Numbered from the stretch's first letter, positions 22,657-35,639 are shown. The stretch is 64,000 bases of DNA from Alnus glutinosa (GCF_958979055.1 NC_084887.1:27581544-27645543); one strand, 5' to 3'. The notes: generated from the sequence alone by a model not told the origin. Translations and numbers: made by a program.

Positions 22657-22827
22657 GAGTAATGCTAGCCATCTTTTTATCCTCTTAAAATTGATGTGAC
22701 TTTTAAAATTATTATTAGATTTGAGTTAAATCACTATTGAATTTTGATTAAATTGTTATTTTAAAAGTCACACAAACTTTAAGAGGATAAAAATAAAATA
22801 AAAAGATGGTCTCTAACATTATTCTTA
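22657..22827. mobile_element. MITE, 'GAGTAATGCTA' family
   Basis: Ends GAGTAATGCTAGCCATCTTTTTATCC and (reverse complement) AATAATGTTAGAGACCATCTTTTTAT. Arms pair through atgtgacttttaaaat. Directly abuts the MITE at 22513-22646. Confidence 0.7.
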
Positions 22828-23670
22828 GTCTCCTATTAATTATCCTCTCGGCGTCACAATGGGCCTCCCCGCTGAGCTGAAATGTATAAGAAAAGACTAT
22901 TTCTTTAATTACTTGACATTATAATTATTCCTACCATAATTCTAAAATTAATTGAAGAGATGTGACTATTTTAATTGAAATCATAGGTTTATGTGAGTTT
23001 CAGCTTCGATTGTTTAAAAAAAATTAAAAATTAAAAATTAAAAAAAAATTGTTTTTAATTTTTTATCCTCAAAACAAAAACATCGACAATCAACACAAAA
23101 TACAAAGTATTTCAAACTATTTTTTTTTGTTATATCACATCAGAATATTTTTTAAAATAAAAAACAACTCATAAAATACATTAACAAACGTACCCGTGTT
23201 TTTTAAACTCAATTTAAATTCATAATTTAAAAAATGTAATTTTAGTTTTTTCATCAAACATGACATTATGTTAGAAAACATGTTTTAAAGAATGTTTTAT
23301 TTTTTAAAAAGATTTTGAATATCATCTTTGAATTTGATATAAGCGTTAATTTAATGTTTTAGAATAATTTATTCTGAATATAAAATATGTGGCAAATCAC
23401 TTTTTTATTGAAATTTATAAAGTCATATATATATATGCACATAATTTTAATCTTCACTATTTTTTTAATAGTCTTGAAAATTGCCATGTTTATTAGTATT
23501 TAGCAAATAAGTTATTAATTTTAATTTATTGGACAAAAACCCCAACCTATTGCCTATTGGTGGAACTTGCACCAAAAACAAGTCCTAAAACCTGCTCTGT
23601 GTTTCGCTCCTCTCTTTCTCAATAAACCTCCATAGTATACACTCTGAGAGAGCAAGAGAGAGAGAGGGAG
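22828..23670. other. RRP7 upstream region
   Basis: AT-rich DNA without a gene. The last 60 bp (23640-23670) are a GA-rich leader typical of housekeeping plant genes. No firm TATA box; the RRP7 promoter is probably within 22830-23640. Confidence 0.45.
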
Positions 23671-26600
23671 ATGGACTCGCAGAAGAAGCTGAAGAAGAAG
23701 CAAAAGACTAAGAAGCTACGGCAGAGCAGTCGCGAGCTGCCCGGAAAGGGTTCGTCGCTTTAATGCTCTTTTATTTCTTCTTAATTTACGTTTTGGGTTT
23801 GATTATAAATTGGCACTTCGCTTTGTGTTTCCATTCATTGAGATGGCATCTGGGGTCTGTATGTTTAGTCTCTTGATTGCAAAAGATGTGTTTTTTTTTT
23901 TTTTTTTAATATGGGTTGCAGCCTTTCATTGATTTTAATGTGTTTTCTCCTCATGGGTTTTATCTGTTTTGCTATACCAATGTACGGTTCTTTCGGCAGG
24001 ATTTGATTTAGAAAACTTAACACAATGAAGATGTTTTGTGTTTTGCAATAAGTGTTTTGGTAGGAGCAATTTGTTATCTAAATCCTTCTGAATGGTAGGA
24101 GCAATAAGATTATTCGGTGAGTTATTATCCTTCTGAATGGGATGAGGTTGCTATATGGAGTATTACAACAATGAAGGGTAGTACCCTGGAGAGCAGTGTT
24201 CGGAAGCTATGTTTTGGGGCTGCTGTGTATCATTTATGGCTTCAAAGAAATGCTCTCATTCATGGAATAACTCCTAGAACTGAAGAGCAAATTATTTCCA
24301 GAATTCGTTGGGAAGTGAGGTCTAGAGTGATGGCCAAGTTCCCAGCTAGAATGGACGTTCATCGCTTTTAATCTGTTGGCAGTGGCTGTTACTCTGTTTT
24401 GTTTTTTCTTGTGTTGTGGAGCTGTGTGCTTCTTGTTTCTTTGGTTGTATTGTGTTGTGTGTTGTGGTGTTGCTCTGCTGTTGAGCTGGGTGTGTATTGG
24501 TTTAATGTTTTGAGCAGACATCCAGGTTTGTGTCTTGTTGAACTTCGAATCCAGTTTTGACTGGAGTGTAGTTTGCTGTGTTTGGTTATAAAGATTTTAG
24601 TTCATCAAAAAAAATTTAGGACAGTTTCGGCTGAAAAGCGCTTGAGAGAAGTATTAAGGTATCAAACGCGCTTTAGAAAACTTAACACAATGAAGATTTT
24701 TTGTGTTTTGCAATAAGTGTTTTGGTAGGAGCAATTTAGGACAGTTTCGGCTGAAACGCTCCTGAGAGAAGTATTAAGGTATAAAATCTGTGGGTATCCA
24801 AGTCACCAGGCTTACTTTATTTCTGTTTTTCCTTATCTTTTCCTGGGTGCATATGCTAAATTATGGGTTCGGTATTACCACACTAAAGCAAATGCGAGGC
24901 ATTTTATTATACTACTTTCTAGTTTCTATAGACATTTAGCTGAAGGTTATGACAAAGAGTGGCGTAAATTCTAATGAAGATTTGTCTTAGCTAAGACTAA
25001 TATTCATTTAAGTGTTCCCATTCAATGGTAGGAGTTAGGCATATGCAATTGTATGTGTAATACCATCGACTAAGTGGTGATGAGTCCAGTTTGTGAAGTA
25101 TACTCATCCATACACTTTTATTGTTCATGTTTATTGTTTAAGAATCCTTTAATCTGATATGATGCATATGCATTCGTCATAAAAAAATGTTTTCTTCTTT
25201 TTAGTCTCCTAACTTGGAAGATGATATGAAGGATCGTGGAAGTGGAAGTGGAAGTCAAAATTGATTTGGAAACTTTATGATCATTTTCCAATTCGAGTCA
25301 ACGATGTTAGAGAAAGAGTAAACATGGCCTAAACCAGAAGTGATTTGAAAGTATCTTTACATTCTTAGAATTATTAGGATGCATTTGCACTACCCTCTGC
25401 CACGTGCGCTTACAAGGTTCCTATTCATGTGATTCTTTCTTTCTTTTTTAACCAAATTCTTTGTATCACCAGGAAGTTGCCAAAGGTCAGTCAGTTTACA
25501 CACAGACGTGCATATAAACCAAAAAGAAAAGACCATACACTTTTTTATTTTTAGACTGAGAAACATTTGGAATCTTGGCTTTTTATTCCCGTTGTTTAAT
25601 TTGCAGTAAAAATAAATGGAAGATATTGGAATGTTTCTTCCTTTTTCTCTATTTGAATCACAAATAGAAAATGTAATTAGAATAAAAGTGGGAGGAGAGC
25701 TAATGTGTGAATTCTCAAAAGGTCATTTATCGGATCTTATGTATGAATCATAGACTTGATAGGATCTTAAAAAATGTTATTGGACTGATGATCATAATTC
25801 ATCTGATGGATCCATTAGCAGATGGATACAACTCATCTGAAAACAGTGATGCTATTCCACTGCCTTTGTAGAAAAGTCGTCCTTACTAATTACTATGACC
25901 AGTGTAAAATCGCCCGCCCCACAGTGGGGAATTAGGGGCATGATATACATTATATGACCATATTGTTAATGTAGATTTCGTAGACTTTCGATATTTTCTA
26001 CTTGCAAGACGCATTTGCCTGATATATATTGCTGGTGAAATATTTAGAGGCAGCTGTTTGTACTAAAGTTTATTTGCTATTACACTAGTGCCTACTTTCT
26101 TATTTCCAGATGAAATTTTGGATACGGAAGTGGATAGGGAAAAGAACAACCCTACCGGAAAGAAGAAGAGAAAAATGGAGAAGGGAAGTTATGTTGACAT
26201 TGGCAAAGCTGTTGGGAGCAAAATTGAAGGTGAAGGTGGCTTTTACATGCCAATTGTGTGTCAGAAGAGCTTTACATCTGAAAGAATCTTTTCTTAATTC
26301 ATATTAGTTTTTCTTTTTTTCTTTTTTTCAGATGGTCCTATCAATGAAATCAGAGCAAAGAAAATAAAAGAGTCATCAAGGAAGAAAAATAGAAACAATG
26401 ACAAAAGAAATGCTGCTCTGATTGGAAAATGTGATGAGCTTAATACAGAGGCTCAAGTTGAATTTGACGACCAAGATGGTGTGTTCATGGATTTTCAACA
26501 TTACATTATGATGTAATGTTCATGTCAAAATGAATCATAATTAATGTCAACATTAGATTATAAAGCTTTTTTTTTTTCTTTTTTTTTTTTTGTAATCTTA

Positions 26601-29600
26601 GTATATTCTTGCTGCCTAGAACCATCTGATACCCTTTTTTATCCTTCGTTCTTGGGTACATCAAAAGATCTGGTGGTTGTCGAAATTTTTTGAATTATCA
26701 ATGCCATTGCTTGCAGTGTATTACTTTATTTTATTCTTTTGCAGTTCTGTTTTACATTAATCTGAGATCATTATTCTCCATTCCTTACTTTAGTCGTGAA
26801 GCAAACCGTTTTGATGCTGTATAGGTGGCATTCATACTATCTATTTTTAATGTCCATCGTAATTAAGTTGATTTTTTGGTCATTAGATGATGGAGTGGCA
26901 AATGGAAGCCATTTTCAATCTGAAAAAAAAAAATATTAAAAGTTCAGAAGGGCTCAGGGAGGCTGATGTTGAAACAGAGATAAAGAATCGTAAATGCATG
27001 ATGGCTTTTGTTTGGTCTAGACCAAGTGTCACAAAATGACTTCAATTTAGGTTCAATTTCTCTTAACTTCACTGGGTTTCTCCTTTTTCTTGTAGGTAAG
27101 TCCAAGAAAACTAAGAGAAAGAGAAAGGAGGATCATGATTCATCAAAAAAGGGTAAGAAGTCACTGAAGAAGGAAGAAGCTGATCAGGACAAGGTTTATC
27201 ATCTCTCTCCTGGCGATGAGGGCTGCTCCCAAGGGATGACAGGTATGAATTTTTGAATTTAGAACATTTGCTTTTGTGTGTTCAACTGCTCACAATCTAG
27301 TGTCAACATATACTTCATAGTAATCATATGTTGATAAATAGACGAATTTTTTTGTAATAGGTAATTCGAAGAAAGCTAGAATGAAGAGAAAGAAGGATCA
27401 AAATTCATCTAAGGAAGCTGAGAAATCACAGGAAAAGAGAGGAGAAGCTGATCAAGATGATGTTTATCAAATCTCTTCAGTGGACGAGGACTGCTCAAAA
27501 GGAATGCAAAGTATAAATTACTTAATCTGGGACATTTCTCTGTGTGCTTTTAATTTCTCATAATCTAGTGGCAAGAAATACTATTTAGTAAACATATGGC
27601 TTCTTTTTTTTGGTTTTTTTTTTTTTTTTTTTTGAAAAGAAGCCATTGTTAAAAAGATAACATCTATTGAAAGAGAAATGGTCAATGTTCCCCCCCCCCC
27701 CCCCCACCCAAAAAAAAAAAACCCATAGATACATTGAAAATGCTGAAACTTGCTTAAAACAATATTGACCAAGTTAACATGCGTAATCAGTTTTATTTTG
27801 AGGATGTTTCACATCATTTGCTGCTGGTAATTGATGGGCATGATTCATGAGATGATTTGCTTATAGAAAACCTCTTAATTGCAGAATGGATTATGGAATA
27901 CCACCAAAGTAGACCAGGGTTGAAGGTATTGCAGCAAAAGATTGATGACTCTATAACTGCTTATGAAGCACAACTAGAACAGGTATTGTCATCCCCTATA
28001 ACTCTGTCAGTGTTTCTTAATTTGATATTCAACTATAGTATCCTTTTAATTATCCTCTCCTACCACTGTTGTACCTGTGCCCTGAAGAACAGTTTCCTAC
28101 TTGCTTCTCAAATCAGAGAAAAGTTATGGGCACATATGCAGAAATATATGTGTGAATAAAGCACAGTTGTTATAGTTGTTTGATCAAAAGGGCATTCAAT
28201 GGTTGATATATGTGCTTCTACTACACTTGTGCACAATTTTCTTTGAGCGGGAATGCTTGTTTGCCAAGTATATGCCACATATAGTAGTATCTAGGAGTTT
28301 TGAAGATCGCGAGAGGATGATGGAAGAGCTTAAGCCTTTTTCTTCAATACTCTTTCTCTGTGAACAGCTGCTTATATTTCTCTTTTGGTCATAAGTTTTC
28401 ATTATTTTCTTTTTCTTTTTTCTTCTTCTAGCTAGGTGTTTTTTCTTGTATATTTCCTGTGTACTCAGGGTGCCTTAACGCTTTTAATAATATCTCGATT
28501 AATTATCAAAACAAAAAAGCAGTATCTAACCTCCGTTCTGCAAGATTAGCATTTTCTCATGCGAAAAGGGAAATGTACATTTGTGTCTGTCACAATGTAT
28601 CATGTTTGATGTTGCTCATGTCCATCACAATGACCAGGAATTCATGCATAAATCTTTCGTGGAAAATATTCTACTGGTCAATATGGTGGATGTGTCTATT
28701 CCTATAAAATCAGTATCTTGCACATTTAGAAAAAATTCATCTTTTTTTTCCAACTATTATCTATGAGGCTCACGCTTACTTCAGTCATTATTTATCTTGT
28801 TATGGCACATACAGGAAAGGAAAGAAAGAGAGGACCAAGCTGCCGAAGGGGGTTGGACAGTTGTTGCACATCATAAAGGAAGGAAAAAGACAACGGATGC
28901 TGAAAGTGGAATTACTATGGGCTCCGTAGCCCAGGCTGTTGTGGAGGATAAGATGGCCAACAAGAAGCGTAAAGAAGTTGGCTCAGATTTTTACCGCTTT
29001 CAAAGAAGAGAAGCCCAGAGGAATGGTAGGATGAATCTTATTTGGAAAGCTTATTTTCATTTTCTTTTCCTGAAAACTTGGTTTAATTTGCATATATGCT
29101 ATATTATTGAGGATTTAATAAAGAGCTTAGAATTCAGAAGTCTGTATGTGGACACCTCTAAGTTTCTGATATTGAAGGAAAATTTTCCTCTTTATCATTT
29201 ATGGTTATTTTGTTTCTGCTAAATTTTCCTTTTTCTGCTTTTGTAAACAATTTTTTATTTCTACAATGGCTAAGTATAAACATGACATGGGCTTGTAGAG
29301 TTTAGTTGGAGTTTCTGCATGCGCATGAAATGAATGTCATACTGCTCTTGGTAAAATAATTCTAGGGACAAAGATCTGTTGTTTGTAACAGCCGCATACA
29401 TCTCCAAACTGCATATTGTGTTTCACTTGTCTTTGTTTCCTTGCAACATAGCTTGTCTCTATGCTGTTCTCTAGGATATACCAAGTCAAACATCTACATT
29501 AAGGTTTTTAATCCATTTTCAAGATGATTCTTGCATTTCTTAAAGAAGTATTTAAAGGTCTTGTCTGGGAACCTTTTAAATTTGGGCAACTTTACTACTT

Positions 29601-30075
29601 ATCAAAAAAAAGAAAGGTTTGGGCAAGTTAAATGTATATGGACCAAGTACAAACATGCCTTCTGAATACATAATTATTGGCACATGGTTTCTGCTATGAA
29701 TATGAGCTGTATATCAATATATTCGTCCTGTATCCTGGCCTAGTGGTAATGGCTGTCAGTATCATGTAGCAGATTCCTTGACTACTTGGTCCTTTCATAC
29801 ATGTATATGAATGTAGTGTGCATACAATCTAGTGTGTGAATAAGTTTAAGATAGGTGCATTAAACAAAGGGTTTTATCCTTGGCAAAATAACTTGGTCCT
29901 TTCATGGATGGTTCTTGGATAAGTTAGGACATATTTCTCCTTATTGTTTGGATGGTGCACATACTGATGCATGGCATTATTCCTTGCAGAGGTGATGATG
30001 TTGCAAAGCAAGTTTGAGCAGGATAAAAAGCGGATGCTGCAACAGCGAGCTGCTAGGAAGTTTCGACCGTACTGA
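23671..30075 (+). CDS. RRP7 ribosomal RNA-processing protein (At5g38720 type)
   Basis: Nine coding exons by splice sites and phase: 23671-23749, 26110-26229, 26332-26478, 26887-26989, 27096-27242, 27361-27510, 27867-27982, 28815-29025, 29990-30075. RRP7 is a nucleolar factor needed for 18S rRNA maturation in the small-subunit processome. The N-terminal half is Lys-rich (nucleolar-signal-like). The family C-terminal domain is in exons 7-9: GLKVLQQKIDDSITAYEAQ, GGWTVVAHHKGRKKT, DFYRFQRREAQRN, MMLQSKFEQDKKRMLQ and the terminus RKFRPY. Exons 5 and 6 are a duplicated pair. Exon 4 has an A11 run (26923-26933); its entry phase and exit phase agree only if the run were 10 As, so the displayed sequence carries a one-base frameshift there, or exon 4 is skipped (exon 3 to exon 5 stays in frame). 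Intron 1 holds a LINE fragment. Expected product about 385 aa with exon 4 in frame, about 351 without. Confidence 0.85.
24077..24614 (+). mobile_element. LINE (L1-type) 3' end fragment
   Basis: Open frame 24117-24371 encodes the C-terminal part of a plant L1-type reverse-transcriptase protein (KLCFGAAVYHLWLQRNALIHG, then RIRWEVRSRVMAK), the usual end of the RNase-H/zinc-binding tail. It is followed by a short GT-rich 3' region and an A-run at 24607-24614. 5' truncation is typical for LINEs. It lies inside RRP7 intron 1 and splits the first of two tandem copies of a ~125-bp sequence (24010-24076 plus 24617-24662; then 24675-24785). Confidence 0.8.
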
Positions 30076-32267
30076 ACACTGCACGGTAGAAAGAGAGGCC
30101 AGGAGCTGAAGCATCAAAGTTTAACATCCGCCAAAGAAACAAGTGCATACCATTTCATGGTTGTGCTTTTGGTCAAAACGGTGGTGCTGGCCTTCCCAGG
30201 AAAGTTATGTCAGTTTTCACATCATTGACACTATGGACAAGCAATTATTCTACTTTTGGAGGAAACATCCCCCTTCCCCTTCCAAGCATCTTCCTTTACA
30301 TTATTAAGGCGGCATCACCATCCGAGAGTTTTCCAAACTGCTCTTAAATGTGTTTATACTGTTTTTCTTAGGTATGGCCGACATCCCTTCTTTTTTGGTA
30401 ACTCAACTGTCTCCTCACTTATCAAATTCATTTGCTTTCTTTCAAAATATGCTTTGTCGATCTTTTGGCTCTTATGCCTGGGTCCAGTTTGGCAGCTTGA
30501 CGTTTTTTGCTCATTTCAAATGCTATTCCATGATACAAAGCATAACCTTCTTTTACTTTTTAACAACAATTGAGTAATCATCCCAAGTTTGTGGTTGTGG
30601 CATCATCTCGCATAAGTTTTCTTTAAAAAATAAAACTTATTTTAAAATGAAGGAAGAAAAGAAGGGCAAGAAAGGTAGCTTCTTGTGTTTGCCTGAAAGG
30701 GTATGGTAGCTGCATGAAATACGAGTTAAGATGCAGTTTGGGAGTTGGGCTCTCACACCTTTTATATTTTTAGGTTCTTAATCCTTAACCTCTATTTTGA
30801 AGACTCCACTGTTTGCAAATACAGAACTTGAAAACAAGTCATACAAGTTCAAATCATAAAAATTTGTGAAATAGTGGACGCACCATAACATAAAAAAGAT
30901 TGTCAAAATAATTGGTTACTTCATAAACACAAAATCAACATCAATGAACCTTATCTTCTGGTGTAACATGGATGGTAGAAATTGCAGCACCTTCAATAGC
31001 AGCATTCATGGAGTACCCACAAGGATCAAACTCGAAGTCACATATTTTTTTCTTCAACAATAAAGCCCAAAAAATAAATACAATGCTAAGACAAAATACA
31101 AACAAATAACTAAAATAGGTCATTTTGTCCAATGTGTTTTTGGATAGAAATTCAGGAAAAGGGCCACCCTGAAAACAGTTGTAGATGCAAACCACGAGAG
31201 AGCCTACTTGTTACTGTTGTGGCGACAACGCAACTTAGAGACTGCATCTGGATTATTTTTACTTTAAAAATCAAAATTGGATCCGTTGAAGAAGAACTTC
31301 GAACCAAAATCCCACAAAAGGAGTGCCCGACCACTGCAGCTCAAAAGACTTCGGTTTATTATGCCTCCAAAGCAAAATAGAGGCACACGTATAGGAGAGA
31401 CATAAGTCAACAGGAAAAGAAAAAAAAGAAAAGAAAAGAGCAAACAGTTTACAACTTCAGTAGAGAGGGAAAGTGAAAGGAAGGCGTGTGACCTCACACA
31501 AGGAATGAAAAATGAATAGTGCTGAGGGGAGGTTGTAGTTGTCAAGATGAGAGAGGAGGGCCGCGTTGAAGGTGTGGGGTGGATGGATGGCGTATCTAAG
31601 TTTCAGAGACAGGCTCATGGGCTTCACCGTTTGAGGGGGAAGGACAATGGAAAGAGGAGGAGGCTAGAGAGGAGCCGAGTGTCGGTGGCTGAGGTGGAAG
31701 AGTTGTAGAACTGACTTGCACAGAACAATAAGAAAGAGAAAAGACAAGAAAGTAAAAAGTTACTTTAAAAAATGAAAGGAAAAAACTGAAAAACGAAAAT
31801 GAATACCAGAAAAAGGGACGAGGGGGGAGGAGGATGGAGACGAGAGCCATACCTCCTCCCCCAATACTCACGAAGAAGGTGGGGGGTGTCTCATTGGGAG
31901 ATTAGGGATTATCTCTCAAGAGAGGCTGAGAGCTTCTCTGTCTAAAAGTAGAGCCTGCGTACTTCTGACACTAAAACTAAAGGCTGAGACCGTATTTTTA
32001 CTTATCACAAAACGCCTTATGTTGTCTCCAAGATGCAAGATTTATACTTGCAGAATGAAACCAAAACGACCTTAAAGAGAGGGAATTTGAAGAATAAGCA
32101 TGTTGAAATAAAAATCAGATTATTCATCCAACAAAAAAAAAAAAATCAGATTGCATAATGCTCGTCGTTCTATACAACAGGTTTTTGCAGTGTGTCAAAC
32201 AACACCCTTGGACTCAAAATGGCATTCATACACCTACACAAGGAACATTATTACAAAGACACATGCA
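30076..32267. other. RRP7 3' region, SAMDC scrap and uncharacterised DNA
   Basis: 30076-30930 is the RRP7 3' flank, also present in the right unit. After the SAMDC scrap (30953-31045) comes 31050-31950, with purine-rich DNA on the plus strand (gaaaagaaaagaaaag; gagggccgcg; ggaggctagagagg) and no match in the right unit. Open frames there are low-complexity artefacts. I cannot classify this piece; it may be part of an inserted element. Confidence 0.45.
30953..31045 (-). pseudogene. SAMDC coding fragment
   Basis: Ninety-three bp of SAMDC coding sequence on the minus strand, covering the active-site segment from [13 protein letters not shown] to STIHVTPED. It corresponds to 38912-39004 of the intact gene and carries an extra GCA codon (AA instead of A before IEGAA). 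It is cut off on both sides, so it is a non-functional remnant of the duplicated SAMDC. Confidence 0.92.
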
Positions 32268-33091
32268 CTAATAGTCAGGAATGGAAGTGAAACGATATCC
32301 ATTGGCACCCCTCCATGCATAATATGCAACTCGAGTCTCGTAAAAGCCTGCAGCAACAAATCAAGATCAATATAAAGATGGTCAATTGATTAAGCTACTG
32401 AGAAATGTAATGGAGACTTTAGGCAAGATGCCGTGATTCCTTATCGTGTAAAATGTGAAAAAACAAAATAAACTTTAACCCTAAGATAATTTTGTAAAGG
32501 AAGACATGCGGAATGATCAAAACACAACTCAGTTGTACCATACCCTTCTCTGTCGCAGGATGCAAACCAAATTGTGCATAAAGAAGATGCAATATATTTC
32601 AATATAATTTATCAAACAAATAAAGGCTCCAGATTGTCAAAACTATGATACAAATATTCCACTTCTATGAGGCATTAAAGGCTAGGTAACTTGGTTAATT
32701 TGTTAATTTTAATTTTGTATTATAGTCATGCTGCATGATCTGCATAGAGCTTCCAAGTTCCCATTAGCCATTTTGTTGTCACAAAAACAAAGTAAAATGA
32801 AAACTGTTTTGACATGCCTGGGAGGAAGGAGAGAACTCCTAGTGCCAAAAGGCCATACGCTTGGGATCGGTCTCCTCCCATGTGACCAGTGAAGATGAAA
32901 TACGAAAGAAAGAGAAGCAATGATCCAAGAAACAGGAGGAAAAGTGCAAGGGCAATGGACTTCCATGGGATTTTGTCAAAGGATTTGGGTGTATAGTCAA
33001 ACCGAGGGTCATATTGTCTTCTTGCAATACCATCATAATCATCTTCATCAGCAGGAAGAGGGCTGTAATGAACATTGCGTCTAGATGCCAT
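32268..33091 (-). CDS. TMEM230-like membrane protein
   Basis: Two coding exons, 33091-32818 and 32347-32268, giving 117 aa. It starts MASRRNVHYSPLPADEDD and ends YRFTSIPDY, as plant TMEM230/DUF872 proteins do. Two membrane segments: residues ~45-68 (SIALALFLLFLGSLLLFLSY) and ~77-98 (YGLLALGVLSFLPGFYETRV). Animal TMEM230 sits on secretory and endosomal vesicles; the plant role is little known. The intron has the donor CAG|GCATGT and the acceptor TGCTGCAG|GC, so it is a GC-AG intron; using it restores the family-typical PGFYETRVAYYAWRGA junction. Five codons upstream is another in-frame Met (33106), less like the family. The gene sits between two SAMDC remnants of the left duplication unit. Confidence 0.9.
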
Positions 33092-34880
33092 ATCAATCAA
33101 AATCAACTCTTAATCAATCCTAGGGATGCGTAAACAAACACCTGAATCATTCAAGTTCAAGAATCAATTCAATATTATACAACAAAATGAAGTAATAGAA
33201 TGGCATAATCAACATATGAATAATGAAAATAGGAAAGGCATAAAATCGGTAAAAAAGGTTAGCACAAACTAACACTTTCTTCCTCTCACAACTGCATAAT
33301 AGTCAAAATCAGTCACCCACCCATTGACATCAGAAAGCAAAATAACCCTAGGAAAAAGTTTCTAATATTCATCTTTCAAATTCAATAAAAATTTTCCCTG
33401 GTAGACGTATTCTGCAACTGGTTGGCTAAATAAGAGAACTAATACCTTAAACTAGTGTTCTTTCACAAAATGATTGTATTTCACACCAATCAAAATCAGA
33501 CTCTAGATGGGTGAATTCTTTGTCACTGTCCAAAAAACTTTTGTGCATTGCACCAGTCTGGAGAAAAGATTTAAAAAAAAAAACCACCCTTGACATTTTT
33601 CCAAGTCCCACACTATATTCATCTCCTTCATTCTGCGTATAACGAAGGGAATATTGGCTTCATGTCAGTGGAGTACAAATGGTTCGCTCTGATATATTCA
33701 GAAGAACTGGTACGATAACTTCCTAGACTGTATGTCTGTATACAATAGATTTCAAAGTTTTATATAAACAACTGTGCTTAGTTTCTTACATACGAGGAGA
33801 AATGATAATTATCTAGGAAGAATATCCAGATGTGACAAAGAAATTGCATAAAACAATTCTCATGCAAGGACAATATATAGAAACCTTCATGAGACTATTC
33901 TGGCATTACAGGCATCAACATGTTCTTGTCAAGTACTCCAAATAAACAACATGTATTGAGCCAGCCCTCATAATCCAGAGAACATGGATTCCAAGTTCTC
34001 AGTTTAGTCCTTCGATCATATTTTCCCAATTTGAATTAAAGAGCTAGGTTGAAGAACTACACAAGTTCAAACTAAGGGTCATAATTTAAATGTTTGAAAT
34101 TCTGCGACCTCTGATTAATTGAGATGAATAGACCTGTGTTTCACCTAAAAAAAAAAAAATTAACTCCAACATAACCCATGAAATGATTAGCATATATCAA
34201 AGCCTGTTCAACTCAATGATATCATACACACTGCCACCACCCTGCTCTCAGTCCTTAAATTGGTCAATTGGGAACTACCTCTCCAATTCACATACCCAAA
34301 AATTTATACTGTAAATCCTAAGAGCTTCCAACATGGTTTTACCCATTCAGCTATATCTTTTCATAAAAGCTTTGAACTGACCAAGTTGGGGGACTAAAAC
34401 TTAGATCACAATCATGCAAATAACGTAGGCAAACCAACTATACAGATCGACTTCACCACCTTATTGTCAAACATGTCATGCTAAAGGACCTAAACAACAT
34501 TTTCATCCATACATACACAGATATGCATGTATTTTCATTCAGAAAACAGAACTTTAACAGATTTCCAAGGCCTCATGAGCTGCGAAAACACAGCTACATA
34601 ATAGCTAACGAAAATTAATCAAAACCCATTAACCAAATCACCAAAAACACAAAAATGAATCATCTTTAGAAGACATAGTTGTTAAAATCTTATATATGTG
34701 TGTGTCTGTGTATATATGGAAAAAGATTTGGAGAGGGAAAATGGTAAAGACCCTTAGAGATGAGAGATTCACGGGAGTGATTGGGTACTCACCGTGAAGA
34801 GTAGACCGCAGAGGATGAGCTTTACCGGTGGGCCGGTGGCAGAGGAGGATCAGAGTTCGGAACCGCAAAGCTTGGCGCGC
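33092..34880 (-). other. TMEM230-like 5' leader with a long intron
   Basis: A leader exon at about 34880-34793 ends CG|GTGAGT, and an acceptor GATTCAG|GTG at 33144-33141 leads into the start-codon exon, so a 1.65-kb intron (34792-33142) probably interrupts the 5' untranslated region. Long leader introns are common in constitutively expressed plant genes. The intron holds no gene I can see. Transcription start not determined. Confidence 0.55.
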
Positions 34881-35639
34881 AGGGTTGGAACAAAGTCGAT
34901 GGGCAAGTCGTCTGTGACTTTTTGGGGGTCACAGCGCTAATCCCAGCCGTTAATTTGGATGTTTGAGCACGGTCCCACCTGAAGGACACGTGGCGTCATA
35001 GCGGATTGGTCCAATATGATGAGTCACGACTCGTGGAACCACTGGAACCATCTTCTCTGTACAACGCAAGGCCTTCAACTCCTTTATTTATTTTATTTTT
35101 TTCCCGGTTAATTCTCGGGTGATATTTCGGCAAATATATCGCGGTAAATAAAAATAAAAAATAAAAATAATTAGATATTATAAAAGATGTGAATTAGAAA
35201 TACTCGAAATCCGATGGATGTTAATGGAATAAGTAATACCAAATATTACACTCTATTTAATCCCTATTTTACTGGACTATTGTGGGTCATGTGGCAATTT
35301 CTATCCCTTTTTTAATTATTTTTTTCTAATAAGGACGGTTTAAGGGGTTAATGTAACATTGATTCAATGACTAATGGGCACCGTTACATCTTAAGAATAA
35401 AATGGAGGTGTACTACACAACATTACTCTAATAGAATTTGTAACGGTAAGAATGATATTGATGTCATGTATAAATTTTTGTGTATAGGACTAATTTTTAT
35501 CATTATTTGTTAAAATAATGTAGGATAAAGTTTTCTTTTTTTCTTAAAAAAAATTAAAAAATAAAATAAAATTAATTGGGCCAGAAGAAATTCATTTAAT
35601 TCAGTATATTAAACTGATATTTATCCTTATCCATTAATA

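Noticed and set aside
31264-31871. Long minus-strand frames with Phe/Ser-rich peptides
   Set aside because: They are the antisense of purine-rich DNA (gaaaagaaaag), so the amino-acid bias is a composition artefact.
34790-34830. Shared word gtagaccgcagag in the TMEM230-like leader and gtagaccgcagaa in the SAMDC leader
   Set aside because: Only about 12 bases match, and the surroundings do not; likely chance, so not used as evidence that TMEM230 took over the SAMDC promoter.
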